From NCBI GenBank assembly GCA_964388445.1, contig CAYMAI010000004.1:241394-305393 (forward strand): DNA of 64,000 bases, written 5' to 3'. Under the pieces are notes generated by a model that had not been told where the DNA came from, ran no database searches, and saw nothing but the letters and a program-made list of their open reading frames with translations. Below are positions 36,020 through 44,593 of this stretch, in pieces (position 1 is the stretch's first letter; each line of letters starts with the position of its first letter). Position numbers and translations under genes: made by a program. The DNA comes from CAYMAI01 sp964388445 (GTDB lineage: Bacteria > 4484-113 > JAGGVC01).

Positions 36020-36613
36020 ATGTTCTGCCCGGACAAACAGAATGAACAGCAAAACGCGATTTCCAAGAACGTCGAGTCGCTCAGCCTTTTCTTCGACAAG
36101 GCGGCGAATTTGGAATTCGGCGAAGATGCGCGGCTTTCCGACAACCAGCAGGTTGCGCTCGATTGCTATTATGGAATTTTATACAACCCTTACGTCGCCT
36201 GCACAGCAGCCGAGTCTTTTTTGGACGATGCAGGCGGAGTCGAACAGCGCTGCTGGGGATTGGGGATAATTCTTCAGGCATCGCTGCTTCACCCGATGCA
36301 CCTCAACATAGACCATGCGCTTGCCGTGCCGTTCGATGAAGCCTATTCGAGATACGTTTACTGCCTCGGCAGGCTGCTCGGCCACGCGGTATCGCCTCGC
36401 TTTCGACAAAGCCGGGATTGCGAAAGCGAGATTTTATCGCTTTTGGAGCATGTCAAGGATTTCGACGCCGCTGTTTTCGAAGCATTCGTCAAAAGAGACG
36501 GCGAAAAGCTCGATGGTCTCAAAAGCGAAAAGCTCCGAAATCCGGAACACCTGTACGACTTCGCTTGGTGGTCGAGGTTTTTTTCCGTTCGAATGCCTAT
36601 TTTATCCCGTTAA
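36020..36613 (+). CDS. unknown family member B (197 aa)
   Basis: Second paralogue, from ATG 36020, which follows the -10 so closely that the leader is about seven bases and carries no SD. The shared core is VALDCYYGILYNPYVACTAAESFL, QASLLHP, YVYCLGRLLGH and the C-terminal WWSRFF. The N-terminal 30 residues differ from the other members (CPDKQNEQQNAISKNVES). Probably cytoplasmic and helical; function unknown. Confidence 0.75.
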   Translation: MFCPDKQNEQQNAISKNVESLSLFFDKAANLEFGEDARLSDNQQVALDCYYGILYNPYVACTAAESFLDDAGGVEQRCWGLGIILQASLLHPMHLNIDHALAVPFDEAYSRYVYCLGRLLGHAVSPRFRQSRDCESEILSLLEHVKDFDAAVFEAFVKRDGEKLDGLKSEKLRNPEHLYDFAWWSRFFSVRMPILSR

Positions 36614-36763
36614 ACATGCTTCGTCCGCCTGCGCGCAATTGACTCCGGTTGCTTTGCGTTGACAAAAAAATCGCGATCAAAACACGCTTTTCACATTACA
36701 TTTTAGGCAAATCGAGGGTATAATGCCTCGTGCGGTTCCACCCCGGGACCGCCGGGAGCGTGA

Positions 36764-37417
36764 ATGAGGGCGAAGGAACTCGAGCGGAGGGTGCACAGCC
36801 AGTGCATCTTCCACGACAAACTGCATACCTTGGATCTGACTTTCGACCCGCGACTGCCTGACCGGTTTCAAATCGCGCTCGACAGTCATTACGGCGTTTT
36901 GCATAATCCATATGTCGCTTGCGAGGCGGCAGAAGCGTTTCTCGGATATGGCACTACCGAGGCGCGCGTTTACGTGCAAACGGTATCTCTGCAGGCCGCG
37001 ATTCTCCATCCCGGCCGGCTGGACATCGGCAAGGTATTCGTTGACATTTTCGAACGCGACTACGTTCTCGCCCACCCCAAGCCGTACGCGTACGCGATAG
37101 CGCGGCTGTTCGCGTGGGCGATTTCAGGCAAAAAGCCCAAAACGGACGGGGAATTCGAAGAGCTACTGCTGCTTTACTCCTGCGTCCGCCCGATGGATCT
37201 TCAGGTGTACTACGCGCTTTGCGAACGGGACTACGACAAGCTCGAGTTGGTTCGTCCGGCAATTCTTGGCGACAGCGATTCGAAATATTACGCCGCTTGG
37301 TGGAATCGTTTTTTCGAGCTGTATCTGGAAATCAAAGTGCTCGACGAGGACATATTGCCTTCGGAGCCGTCTTCGGATTTCATTTCGAAGCCGTCGAGAG
37401 ACGAGTTCTCGGTTTGA
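36764..37417 (+). CDS. unknown family member C (217 aa)
   Basis: Third paralogue, ATG 36764 with GGGAG five bases upstream and TATAAT at 36719. The core reads IALDSHYGVLHNPYVACEAAEAFLG, QAAILHPGRLD, PYAYAIARLFAWAI and WWNRFFELYLEI. The order of motifs is the same as in A and B but Cys in the first motif is Ser. A Ser/Asp-rich C-terminal extension of 20 residues is unique to it. Function unknown. Confidence 0.75.
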   Translation: MRAKELERRVHSQCIFHDKLHTLDLTFDPRLPDRFQIALDSHYGVLHNPYVACEAAEAFLGYGTTEARVYVQTVSLQAAILHPGRLDIGKVFVDIFERDYVLAHPKPYAYAIARLFAWAISGKKPKTDGEFEELLLLYSCVRPMDLQVYYALCERDYDKLELVRPAILGDSDSKYYAAWWNRFFELYLEIKVLDEDILPSEPSSDFISKPSRDEFSV

Positions 37418-37464
37418 GCGCCGTCCCGCCTTCGATTTCGTGCGTTTCGAATCCCATTCACGGG

Positions 37465-37470
37465 TATAAT
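37465..37470 (+). promoter_or_regulatory. -10 element, leaderless glycosyltransferase start
   Basis: TATAAT five bases (TTGCC) before GTG 37476; no SD. Confidence 0.65.
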
Positions 37471-37475
37471 TTGCC

Positions 37476-38582
37476 GTGAGGTTATTCATCAATGCGCTCT
37501 CCCTCGCGAACGAATACGGCATAGGCCGATATACGCGAACTTTGCTTCACGGACTCGCCTCCATAGACCGCGGCGGCTGGACTGTTTATGCATATTCGCG
37601 AAAGGCGTCCTTCGCCTCTGCCGGCCTACTCGACGGCATCGTGCAGGTAAATGCACAAAGCCCGGACATCAGCCGGCTCCTTTTGGAACAATTGGACATT
37701 CCGGCCGCGCTTTCGAAATATAAACCGCGGGCATACTTTTCGCCCGATTACACACTTCCCCAGCTATTGCCCGTCAAGCGCAAGCTCGTTACCGTTCACG
37801 ACCTTTTGATTTACACCCATCCGGAAAGTATTTCGCCAAAGGCACGGATGCTTTATCGCACTTTTATGCCCCGTGCGCTAGCGCAGTCCGACGTAATTTT
37901 GGCCGATAGCCACGCCACGGCAAACGCCATTTGCGAAAAATTTCCCGCTTTTTCATCGAAGGCCGTCGTCGTGCATCCCGCGCTCGCGCCTCTCGCCGAA
38001 AAAGACGGTGCGAATATCGAGGACAAGCGCACCCCCGCCGCGCTTGCGAAGCTCGCAGAGAAAGTAGGCAAACCGCCCGAATTTATAATGTACGTGGGCA
38101 GCGGTTCGTCACGCAAAAACCTCAAAATGCTCGCCCAGTGCTTCGCCGAATGGCGCGCTCAAAGCGGATTTTCCGGCGTGTTGTCGTTAATCGGCGGCGG
38201 CGGGAACGGGGGTTCCGAAGCTTGCGGGATACTCGACCTTGGCTATATTTCCGAGCCGGAACTTAAATGGTGTTACGAAAACGCGCTCGGTCTGGCGCTC
38301 ATTTCGAGCGGCGAAGGCTTCGGCTATCCGGTACTCGAAGCGCTCGCCTGCGGTTGTCCGGTGCTTATATCGCGGAACTCGGCTATGAGCGAAATTCCGG
38401 ACGCGGGACGCGGCGCAATCGAATGCGACCCTGCGAACGCCGCGGATGTAATTCTCGGACTAGACGCTCTCGTAAACCAAAACGAACGTCTCAAAACGGA
38501 AATCGACACCGAAAAGCTACGCGAAAAATTCAGTGCGGAGCGCTTCGCCCGCCACCTACTCGACATTTGCGACGGTCTGTAA
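37476..38582 (+). CDS. glycosyltransferase, GT-B fold (GT1/GT4 type)
   Basis: 368 residues. The N-terminal Rossmann half begins RLFINALSLANEYGIGRYTRTLL and contains KLVTVHDLLIYTHPE; the C-terminal half has YVGSGSSRKNLKMLAQCF and the nucleotide-sugar binding ISSGEGFGYPVLEALACGCP with the ExxxxxxxE pattern. This is the group 1/4 retaining type that builds polysaccharides or glycolipids. It is cytoplasmic or membrane-associated. It is leaderless at GTG 37476. No other glycan genes lie next to it, so the acceptor cannot be guessed. Confidence 0.9.
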   Translation: MRLFINALSLANEYGIGRYTRTLLHGLASIDRGGWTVYAYSRKASFASAGLLDGIVQVNAQSPDISRLLLEQLDIPAALSKYKPRAYFSPDYTLPQLLPVKRKLVTVHDLLIYTHPESISPKARMLYRTFMPRALAQSDVILADSHATANAICEKFPAFSSKAVVVHPALAPLAEKDGANIEDKRTPAALAKLAEKVGKPPEFIMYVGSGSSRKNLKMLAQCFAEWRAQSGFSGVLSLIGGGGNGGSEACGILDLGYISEPELKWCYENALGLALISSGEGFGYPVLEALACGCPVLISRNSAMSEIPDAGRGAIECDPANAADVILGLDALVNQNERLKTEIDTEKLREKFSAERFARHLLDICDGL

Positions 38583-38590
38583 TCTCGCCG

Positions 38591-38619
38591 TTGACTATTT
38601 TGCCGATTTCGGGTAAAAT
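38591..38619 (+). promoter_or_regulatory. promoter of small RNA 2
   Basis: TTGACT (38591-38596), 17 bases, TAAAAT (38614-38619), facing a structured non-coding stretch. Confidence 0.7.
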
Positions 38620-38625
38620 TTCCAC

Positions 38626-38714
38626 GTGTTTAACGGCTCATAGGTTGTGAAGAGCCCGTTGTTCAAATCCCCTGCGCTGTTAGGGGAAAGGGAGGCGCAA
38701 GCCTCCCCTTTTTA
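38626..38714 (+). ncRNA. structured small RNA, about 90 nt
   Basis: Between the glycosyltransferase and the NYN gene. Three hairpins are visible: GGCTC (38635) with GAGCC (ending 38656); CCCCT with AGGGG (about 38669-38686); and GGGAGGC-GCAA-GCCTCCC (38690-38707) followed by CTTTTTATT, an intrinsic terminator. No coding frame with an SD exists. The terminator hairpin is shared with the convergent NYN gene, whose stop lies at 38712. No Rfam class recognised. Confidence 0.6.
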
Positions 38715-39233
38715 TTGCGACTTTTCCATAAATTCTCGCAGCTCATTCAGGTCTACAAAACTACTTGAAAAATTAATCATATCGAGCCCGGTTGTAGCTC
38801 TTTCCGCAATGCAAACAACTTCCTTTCCGATATTTCTTAAGTGCTGTACTACGCTGACAAAATCCGCATCCCCGCTAAAAATGAAGCATTTATCAAAATT
38901 CTCGATTGTAATTGCGATTCGGAAGGCCATTTCAACATCCAAATTACCCTTTGTTACTGCCCCTGACTCGGACTGAAAACTCCTGATGGTTCTTGTCTCC
39001 TTGTCTATCACAGTATAACCGCACCCAATCAAATAAGCTCGGAAGCCAAAATACTTGGTCCTGGATTGCTGGTTACCAGCTGGCGGAATGGCTGTAAAGT
39101 AATAGCATCCTGCGTCTATGCAATTGCTCATAAGGTGTCGCTTGGCTTTGCCCCAGTCGATATGCCAACCGCATCGCCTTTGAGCATAAAACATATTCCC
39201 TGCGTCAACAAAAATACTTTGCCTAAGTCTCAT
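38712..39233 (-). CDS. NYN-domain (PIN-like) putative nuclease 2
   Basis: 173 residues. IFVDAGNMFYAQRRCG, KGNLDVEMAFRIAI and KCFIFSGDADFVSVVQHLRNIGK supply the acidic residues of the LabA/NYN nuclease fold; the C-terminal SSSFVDLNELREF is the common last strand and helix. The first motif has DAGN where many have DGxN. It is AT-rich relative to its neighbours and converges on a small RNA. It is a distant relative of the NYN gene at 9494. RNA cleavage is likely from family knowledge; targets unknown. Confidence 0.8.
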   Translation of the reverse strand: MRLRQSIFVDAGNMFYAQRRCGWHIDWGKAKRHLMSNCIDAGCYYFTAIPPAGNQQSRTKYFGFRAYLIGCGYTVIDKETRTIRSFQSESGAVTKGNLDVEMAFRIAITIENFDKCFIFSGDADFVSVVQHLRNIGKEVVCIAERATTGLDMINFSSSFVDLNELREFMEKSQ

Positions 39234-39262
39234 AATTTTTCCAGCTTATATTCTTCACGAAT

Positions 39263-41437
39263 CTACACCTTCCACATCATCGCCCGATAGTTCCGCGGCG
39301 GGGCGGAGAAGCTAATCGTGCCGTCGAACGGGCATCTTTCGATTTGCTCGCCGTCCTTCACCACGTATAGCGCGAAATTCACGAAGTCCGCCTCGCCGAT
39401 GCCGAGCGCGGCGAATTCGAGCCCGATTTCCGCCACCTCGCAAACCGCCGCCGTTTCTAGCCGTTCGTACGAATACAAAAACTCGCTCGCGAATTTGAAC
39501 AGCGAACCGCACCTGGCGGTTGTTTCGAGCGGAATCGAAACCACGTGTTCGGATGGATGATAGAACCGGATGATCAGAAAACAACCGCAATTCAACAATT
39601 CATGCCCGCCGAAATCAACGCGCAAGAACATCCGCCTGCCGTCGTACCCCCACCTCACCTCGCCAATCAGCGGCGCTTCGTCGCGAGCCATAACCGTGCC
39701 GGCGATTTTCGGCGTGTAAAGACCTGCATCGACCCATTCGTAATACGTCGTCGCTCTGCCGTCGATTACCGGCGATACCACGTCAACCGGATGCTTGTCT
39801 GGCGAAAACCGCGCTTTGCTCGCGTTCGGCTGGCGAAGTTCGCCGGGCACGGGCTGTTCCAGCAATTCGTACACGCGTATCAGGTGCTGGCGGAAAAGCA
39901 AATCGAAAACCGGGTCGAAATCGGTGTTGAACGGATCGCCGTACCACCAGAACCAGTCGCTTCCTTCAGCCGCGTAAATATGTTCCATCACCAGGCGGGC
40001 GGTTTCCGCGTCCGCGTTTTCAAGATATTTTTCCGCGAAACTTCGCGTGCGGGACAAAAGCTCCCACGCGCGGTCCTTTTCCCCGTCGCCAATCCAAATC
40101 CCGAAGCTGTGATGTATCCAGCTTCCCGGATGAAGTTTCTCTATTTCGCGCACGGCGCCGAACTTGCCCAAATGCTCCGAAAAAGTGACCGCACGCACGC
40201 CTCCGTTCCCCGCCGCGAGCGTTTCGAAAAGCCGTGTGAGAAAAGTCTCGCCGCCGTCTTTGTAATATTCCCACGGATTTTCGCCGTCCAGAATCACGCT
40301 GACGAGCGGCGGCATTCCGGCACGCGCAGCTTCGGCAGCCGCTTTCACGCCTTCAATAAAATCGTCCGCCGCCCGGTCGAGTCCGCCTTTGTGATATTCG
40401 AATCCGATTGCGTCGGCAAGCTTCGTATCCCGAAAGAAAATCGCAAGCTCTCCGGACGCCGTATTCACCCTGTACGGTTCGAGATGCGTTACGGGCAAGC
40501 CGTCCTCTTTAACTTTGCTTTGTCCGAGTATCCCTCTGTCGGTCGCTATAAAGGCGATTCCCTCGGACGCGAATATTTCGGCAACGTCCTCGCTGACGCT
40601 GCCTTCGCTCGGCCACATTCCCGCGGGATGTACGCCGAGTTCCGCGGCGATAAACGAAAGCCCGCGCCTAATCTGCTCCCTCGCGTCGATCGGCCATTTG
40701 AAACCGATTTTCTCTACCGCTTCCTTGGACGCGGTGAACGATGCGTTTTCCGTGTTTGCCACGAGAGGCAGAATCGGATGATAAAACGGCGTAGTCGTGA
40801 ACTCCACCTTGCTGTTTCGAGCCAGTGCTTTCCACGAATCGAGTACGCGCCGCAAGCAAATTTCCTGAAAATCCATCAAAGCGGCTTTGTCTTCTTCGCT
40901 GAAATCTCGCCCTTTTTCGAAAAGTTTCACCGCAAGCGGTTCTTTTCGCGCCGTGAACCCAAGCCAAGCGAGGTTAAACAGAGTCTGCAGGTCGCGGAAA
41001 TCGGAGTCGGTGAATCTCGACAGCGCGTAATCGACGTCCATATGCGCTATCGTCGTGCCCCGCTTGCGCAAAAGCTCCCAATATCGCGGAATCGGCTCGA
41101 TGCAATTCTGCCAATTGATACTGAAAAAATATCGCAGGATGAACCGCCGGTCGTCCGGCGTGAGTTCGGATGCTGGTTTCAGCGTGAGAACCTTGAACCT
41201 GTCCGTAACTCCGCCTTCGAGATAGTCCCGGATTTGCAAAACGAGCGACGGCACGACGTTAATCGTCTGCCCCACTTCAGGAAATTCCAGCGCTTTCGCC
41301 GCTACGTCCAAATATCCTTTCGCCGCGTGAAGCCGCACCCAGGGAAGCAGATAGTCGCCAGTCGCCGCGGATTTATACAGCGGCTGGTGCATATGCCAAA
41401 GAAGCGCAAGATAAACGTCGCCGCGGTTGTCAGCCAT
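39263..41437 (-). CDS. GH57 family glycoside hydrolase
   Basis: 724 residues. The N-terminal LALLWHMHQPLYKS is the first GH57 motif (HQP). AGMWPSEGSVSEDVAEIF carries the likely catalytic Glu and VILDGENPWEYY the catalytic Asp. DWFWWYGDPFNTDFD matches another conserved block, and a C-terminal beta domain follows (about residues 560-724). Family members act on alpha-glucans (amylase, 4-alpha-glucanotransferase, branching enzyme). There is no signal peptide, so it is probably involved in cytoplasmic glycogen or maltodextrin turnover. A 652-codon frame on the opposite strand is a shadow. Confidence 0.92.
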   Translation of the reverse strand: MADNRGDVYLALLWHMHQPLYKSAATGDYLLPWVRLHAAKGYLDVAAKALEFPEVGQTINVVPSLVLQIRDYLEGGVTDRFKVLTLKPASELTPDDRRFILRYFFSINWQNCIEPIPRYWELLRKRGTTIAHMDVDYALSRFTDSDFRDLQTLFNLAWLGFTARKEPLAVKLFEKGRDFSEEDKAALMDFQEICLRRVLDSWKALARNSKVEFTTTPFYHPILPLVANTENASFTASKEAVEKIGFKWPIDAREQIRRGLSFIAAELGVHPAGMWPSEGSVSEDVAEIFASEGIAFIATDRGILGQSKVKEDGLPVTHLEPYRVNTASGELAIFFRDTKLADAIGFEYHKGGLDRAADDFIEGVKAAAEAARAGMPPLVSVILDGENPWEYYKDGGETFLTRLFETLAAGNGGVRAVTFSEHLGKFGAVREIEKLHPGSWIHHSFGIWIGDGEKDRAWELLSRTRSFAEKYLENADAETARLVMEHIYAAEGSDWFWWYGDPFNTDFDPVFDLLFRQHLIRVYELLEQPVPGELRQPNASKARFSPDKHPVDVVSPVIDGRATTYYEWVDAGLYTPKIAGTVMARDEAPLIGEVRWGYDGRRMFLRVDFGGHELLNCGCFLIIRFYHPSEHVVSIPLETTARCGSLFKFASEFLYSYERLETAAVCEVAEIGLEFAALGIGEADFVNFALYVVKDGEQIERCPFDGTISFSAPPRNYRAMMWKV

Positions 41438-41523
41438 TTGCCTCTATGCGTCCGCTCATTCCGAATATATGCGGGCGCGCAATCGAATATATCACGGGGA
41501 TAACTCCGGCCATTCGATTGTTC

Positions 41524-42420
41524 TTATCCGGAAGCGGTTTCCGATTCCTCTACTTCCTCCGCGCCGGCCGGCGCATCGCCCTCCGCTTCCATTCCGCCGG
41601 CATCCGAGCCGTTTGCCGATTCCGCGCCGGCATTCGTTTCCGCGGTTATTTTCAGGCTCTGCGCGGTCTCCAGTTGCAGGTACTCCGCCTTTAAGCCGTC
41701 CGCGGAATATCCCGCGGCGCCGAGCGCGCTCGCGAATACGAACCGCGCCAACGCGCCGATATGCTGATCGCGCTTTGCCGCATAATCGAGCCTTATCATT
41801 AACGCGCCGCCGCCCTTTCCGTCCGGCAAAATTGCTATAATAGAGCCGCGAACCTGCCCGTCCCCGCTGCTCGAAAGATTTCCCGAAGCGTACTCGGCGA
41901 ATTCGGCGGCAACTTTTCCTCCGCGCTTTTCCGGCGCGCCGAGCGTACCCGACCAGTAAGTAGAATCCTTACCAGCCCCCTTCCCTTGGTAAATCGAATG
42001 AAGCATTTTTAGCTCGCCGGTTCTTTCCCGGTAATCTGCCGCGAGAATCCCGCCGTTTTTGCGATACACGGCAGTCAATTCCATCGAAATCCGCCCGCCG
42101 CTGCGGCAAGCCACCGCTCTGCCTAAATCGGCGGCGAAAACAGCATGCTCAACGGCATCCGCGTTCTTTTTCGCGCTGTCGCTGGAAGGCCTGCCGAATG
42201 TACGCAGCGAAAACTCTATTTCAGATTCGCCGGTTTCGTAAAGTGCGGATTCCGAAGGAAGGAGGCCGGAAACGCCGTTTTTTAGCTCCAGCATGACTTG
42301 CGGGGAAATGCTTTCCGGCAATTCCACGAGCGGATGCCTGCGCCCGCCGTCCGGTGCAAATCCGCAAAGGAATGTCGATGCCGTAATCGCGAAAATAATC
42401 GCCGCGAAAAACTCCGTCAG
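41524..42420 (-). CDS. exported protein with likely CTG start
   Basis: About 298 residues. The frame is open far upstream but the leader FFAAIIFAITASTFLCGFAPDGG places the start at CTG 42420, whose last bases overlap the cutA stop (CTGA), like the ATGA overlaps elsewhere. Cys19 or nearby could be a weak lipobox. The mature part has strands with Tyr/Gly turns and two-fold similarity between ISMELTAVYRKNGG and GGALMIRLDYAAK regions; the last 45 residues are Glu/Ala/Ser low complexity. Function unknown. Confidence 0.6.
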   Translation of the reverse strand: MTEFFAAIIFAITASTFLCGFAPDGGRRHPLVELPESISPQVMLELKNGVSGLLPSESALYETGESEIEFSLRTFGRPSSDSAKKNADAVEHAVFAADLGRAVACRSGGRISMELTAVYRKNGGILAADYRERTGELKMLHSIYQGKGAGKDSTYWSGTLGAPEKRGGKVAAEFAEYASGNLSSSGDGQVRGSIIAILPDGKGGGALMIRLDYAAKRDQHIGALARFVFASALGAAGYSADGLKAEYLQLETAQSLKITAETNAGAESANGSDAGGMEAEGDAPAGAEEVEESETASG

Positions 42421-42737
42421 TTTTTGCTTACTTCGCTTTCCACCCACGCGGCATATTCCGGCGTGGATTCCGCCTTCATCAGAAGCACTTCGGGGATTTC
42501 GTATTTGTGCAGTTTCTGCACCTCTTGGCGTATCATCTGTCCGAGCCAAACGCTCGTTTTCAAAACGACCGTACATTCCTCTTCGTCGCATAGCTTGCCG
42601 TTCCAGTTATACAGCGAATTGCCGCTGGGCATTACGTGGCCGCACGCGATTATCTTCCTATCGAGCAGGTTTTTAACGAGCGACCGCCCGTTTTCATTAT
42701 CGGCTACGGTGGTTATTACTAAAGCGATTTCGTGCAT
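42417..42737 (-). CDS. cutA: divalent-cation tolerance protein CutA
   Basis: 106 residues. IALVITTVADNENGRSLVKNLLDRKIIACGHVMP, NWNGKLCDEEECTVVLKT and LHKYEIPEVLLM follow the CutA1 consensus, with the trimer-forming ferredoxin-like fold. The length is normal. It has been linked to copper or divalent cation tolerance, but the precise function is unsettled. It is followed by an overlapping exported-protein gene. Confidence 0.93.
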   Translation of the reverse strand: MHEIALVITTVADNENGRSLVKNLLDRKIIACGHVMPSGNSLYNWNGKLCDEEECTVVLKTSVWLGQMIRQEVQKLHKYEIPEVLLMKAESTPEYAAWVESEVSKN

Positions 42738-42848
42738 ACTCGTTCTCCTCTTCGAAAGCGCAACCGCGCCCGAAGCGGCTTAATTATCGCCTGAAAGCGG
42801 AATTAATACGCTGCGCACAAGGCGTGATTGGCAATTAACTTGGCTTGC

Positions 42849-44492
42849 TCAGCTCGTTTTTCCGAAAACGTCGGTCATAAATTTTTCGGCGTCGTCCACG
42901 AGACCGGTCGAGCGAAGCGCGAAATGCAGCTTGCCGTCCTCGATTCTTGCGTACACTTGCTGAAACCGCCAATAAAGCGTGCCGAGAACGCCCAGAATCA
43001 CCATCAGAAATCCGATGTAAATAAGCGGAAGCCCCGGGTCGCGCTTGTATTGAAAAATGCTTGCGCTGTATATATTTTCGCCGATGCCCAGCTTCATGCC
43101 GGGAAGCTGGAGCGGCTGAATGCTTGAAACTACATCGAGCCCGACCGTCGAGCCCTGCTGGTTTAGAATTCTCACGCGGGCCATCGAAGGAATTTCGCTC
43201 GCGATTTTTCCTCCTTCGTAAAGCGGCCCGCCCTTGATTTCGTCGATAATCATCACGAATGGCGACACGGCGACGGTTCCTGGCGGCACGGCGCGAAAAC
43301 CGTTCGGCGTAACCTCGAAAGGCACGTTCATATCGACTCGCGTGCTGAACTTGTCGCCGCTTGGCATCTCCGCGGTTATATCGATGCTGCGGTTATATGC
43401 CGATTGATAGAAAACCGCCTTGTCTAGATGAAGAGGATAATTGACGCTTATTACTTTTTCGCGCGTTTTGCCTTTGCGCGAAATCGTAAAGTGGCTCGTG
43501 AACTGGTGGACGATATAGCTTTCGAAGTCCTTGAACAGCTGAGGCGCGTTCGGCATCGGAAATGGCTTAATCAGCTTGTCGTATGTGATTTCGAATTGGT
43601 CGAGTTCAAGCTCGAAAGTCAGCGCGGGCACCTTTTTGGTAAGCCATTTGAGCAGTACGCCCTTCCCGTCGCCGGTGATTTCCCTCCGCGTGCCGCCCCG
43701 AGGAGGCGCTCCGTTAATTCCCTGCGATACCGCGAAATCGGGCTCGCTCGGGTGAATCGTCAATAGTTTCTTTTCGCCGTCTTCGAGCCGCACGATTCCG
43801 TTCGAGCCGAAAATAAGACCGATCAGCGCGCCGCCGAGTATCGTGATAATTCCGAAGTGCAATATCACGAGCGCCCACATTCTGCGCATACCGCGCGCCG
43901 CGTAAAGCGAAATTCCGGTGTCCTGGCCGCTTTCGAGCCGGTAGGTACGAAATCCTTTAGCCTTGAGCTTGTCGAACAGCGTCTCCGCATCGGTTTCGGG
44001 ATTCTTCGATTTTTCGATGCGGTGGTGCTTCATCTTCTCTATCGTGGCCGCGCGAATGCGAATGCGCGGCTGGAACTGCAGTTTCCACGTCCGCAAAAAC
44101 CTCAAATAGCTGCACCAGACGGCGCTTACGCCAATCCAGAGAAGTAGCAGATTGAAGTAAATCGTGTGGTAAATGTCCACGAATCCGAATCTGTGCAGCA
44201 GTCTAGCTTTCGTAAGCCCGTACTGGGCGACGTAATTGTCGAACGGCTCGCGCTGCGGCACCACGGTGCCGATGATGGACAATCCGGCTATGAGCGATAG
44301 CACCAGAACCGCGGTGGGAAGATTGGTCAAATGAAAGTAAAACCACCGGCCGATTCCCACCATACTTGCGGGCGCGAGGTTGCGCTCAGGCAAGTCGCTG
44401 ATAGCCTGGGATTGATAGATATTCGATTGCTCGTCCTCCGGATGAAGCAGTCCGGCGCGGTCGATTCCCTGTTTTTTTTGTTCGTTTGTCAC
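42849..44492 (-). CDS. resB: cytochrome c biogenesis protein ResB/Ccs1
   Basis: 547 residues with four membrane segments: AVLVLSLIAGLSIIGTVVPQREP near the start, NLLLLWIGVSAVWC, LVILHFGIITILGGALIGLIFG, and LPLIYIGFLMVILGVLGTLYW near the end, with a large extracytoplasmic domain between. This is the ResB half of System II, which delivers heme to apocytochromes c together with CcsA. GTG 44492 lies seven bases after TATAAT, a leaderless arrangement. The CcsA gene is directly upstream. Confidence 0.92.
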   Translation of the reverse strand: MTNEQKKQGIDRAGLLHPEDEQSNIYQSQAISDLPERNLAPASMVGIGRWFYFHLTNLPTAVLVLSLIAGLSIIGTVVPQREPFDNYVAQYGLTKARLLHRFGFVDIYHTIYFNLLLLWIGVSAVWCSYLRFLRTWKLQFQPRIRIRAATIEKMKHHRIEKSKNPETDAETLFDKLKAKGFRTYRLESGQDTGISLYAARGMRRMWALVILHFGIITILGGALIGLIFGSNGIVRLEDGEKKLLTIHPSEPDFAVSQGINGAPPRGGTRREITGDGKGVLLKWLTKKVPALTFELELDQFEITYDKLIKPFPMPNAPQLFKDFESYIVHQFTSHFTISRKGKTREKVISVNYPLHLDKAVFYQSAYNRSIDITAEMPSGDKFSTRVDMNVPFEVTPNGFRAVPPGTVAVSPFVMIIDEIKGGPLYEGGKIASEIPSMARVRILNQQGSTVGLDVVSSIQPLQLPGMKLGIGENIYSASIFQYKRDPGLPLIYIGFLMVILGVLGTLYWRFQQVYARIEDGKLHFALRSTGLVDDAEKFMTDVFGKTS

Positions 44493-44499
44493 GGTCGAA

Positions 44500-44505
44500 A
44501 TTATA
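44500..44505 (-). promoter_or_regulatory. -10 element, leaderless resB start
   Basis: TATAAT on the minus strand, seven bases (TTCGACC) before GTG 44492; no SD. Confidence 0.6.
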
Positions 44506-44593
44506 TCAATTCAATGGGCATTGCTCGTGAAAAATCGCGTGAAAAGTCGCGAACCTTTCGTTTGATATTTATGCTCAAGCACGCCCATTCCCT

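Noticed and set aside
38660..38690. GTTCAAATCCCC resembling a tRNA T-loop
   Set aside because: The flanking bases do not form a T-arm or acceptor stem, and no anticodon arm exists. The segment belongs to the hairpins of small RNA 2.
39545..41503. 652-codon plus-strand open frame
   Set aside because: It is antisense to the GH57 gene, whose motifs are clear. Long antisense frames are common in this GC-rich codon usage and the antisense protein is Arg-rich without a domain.
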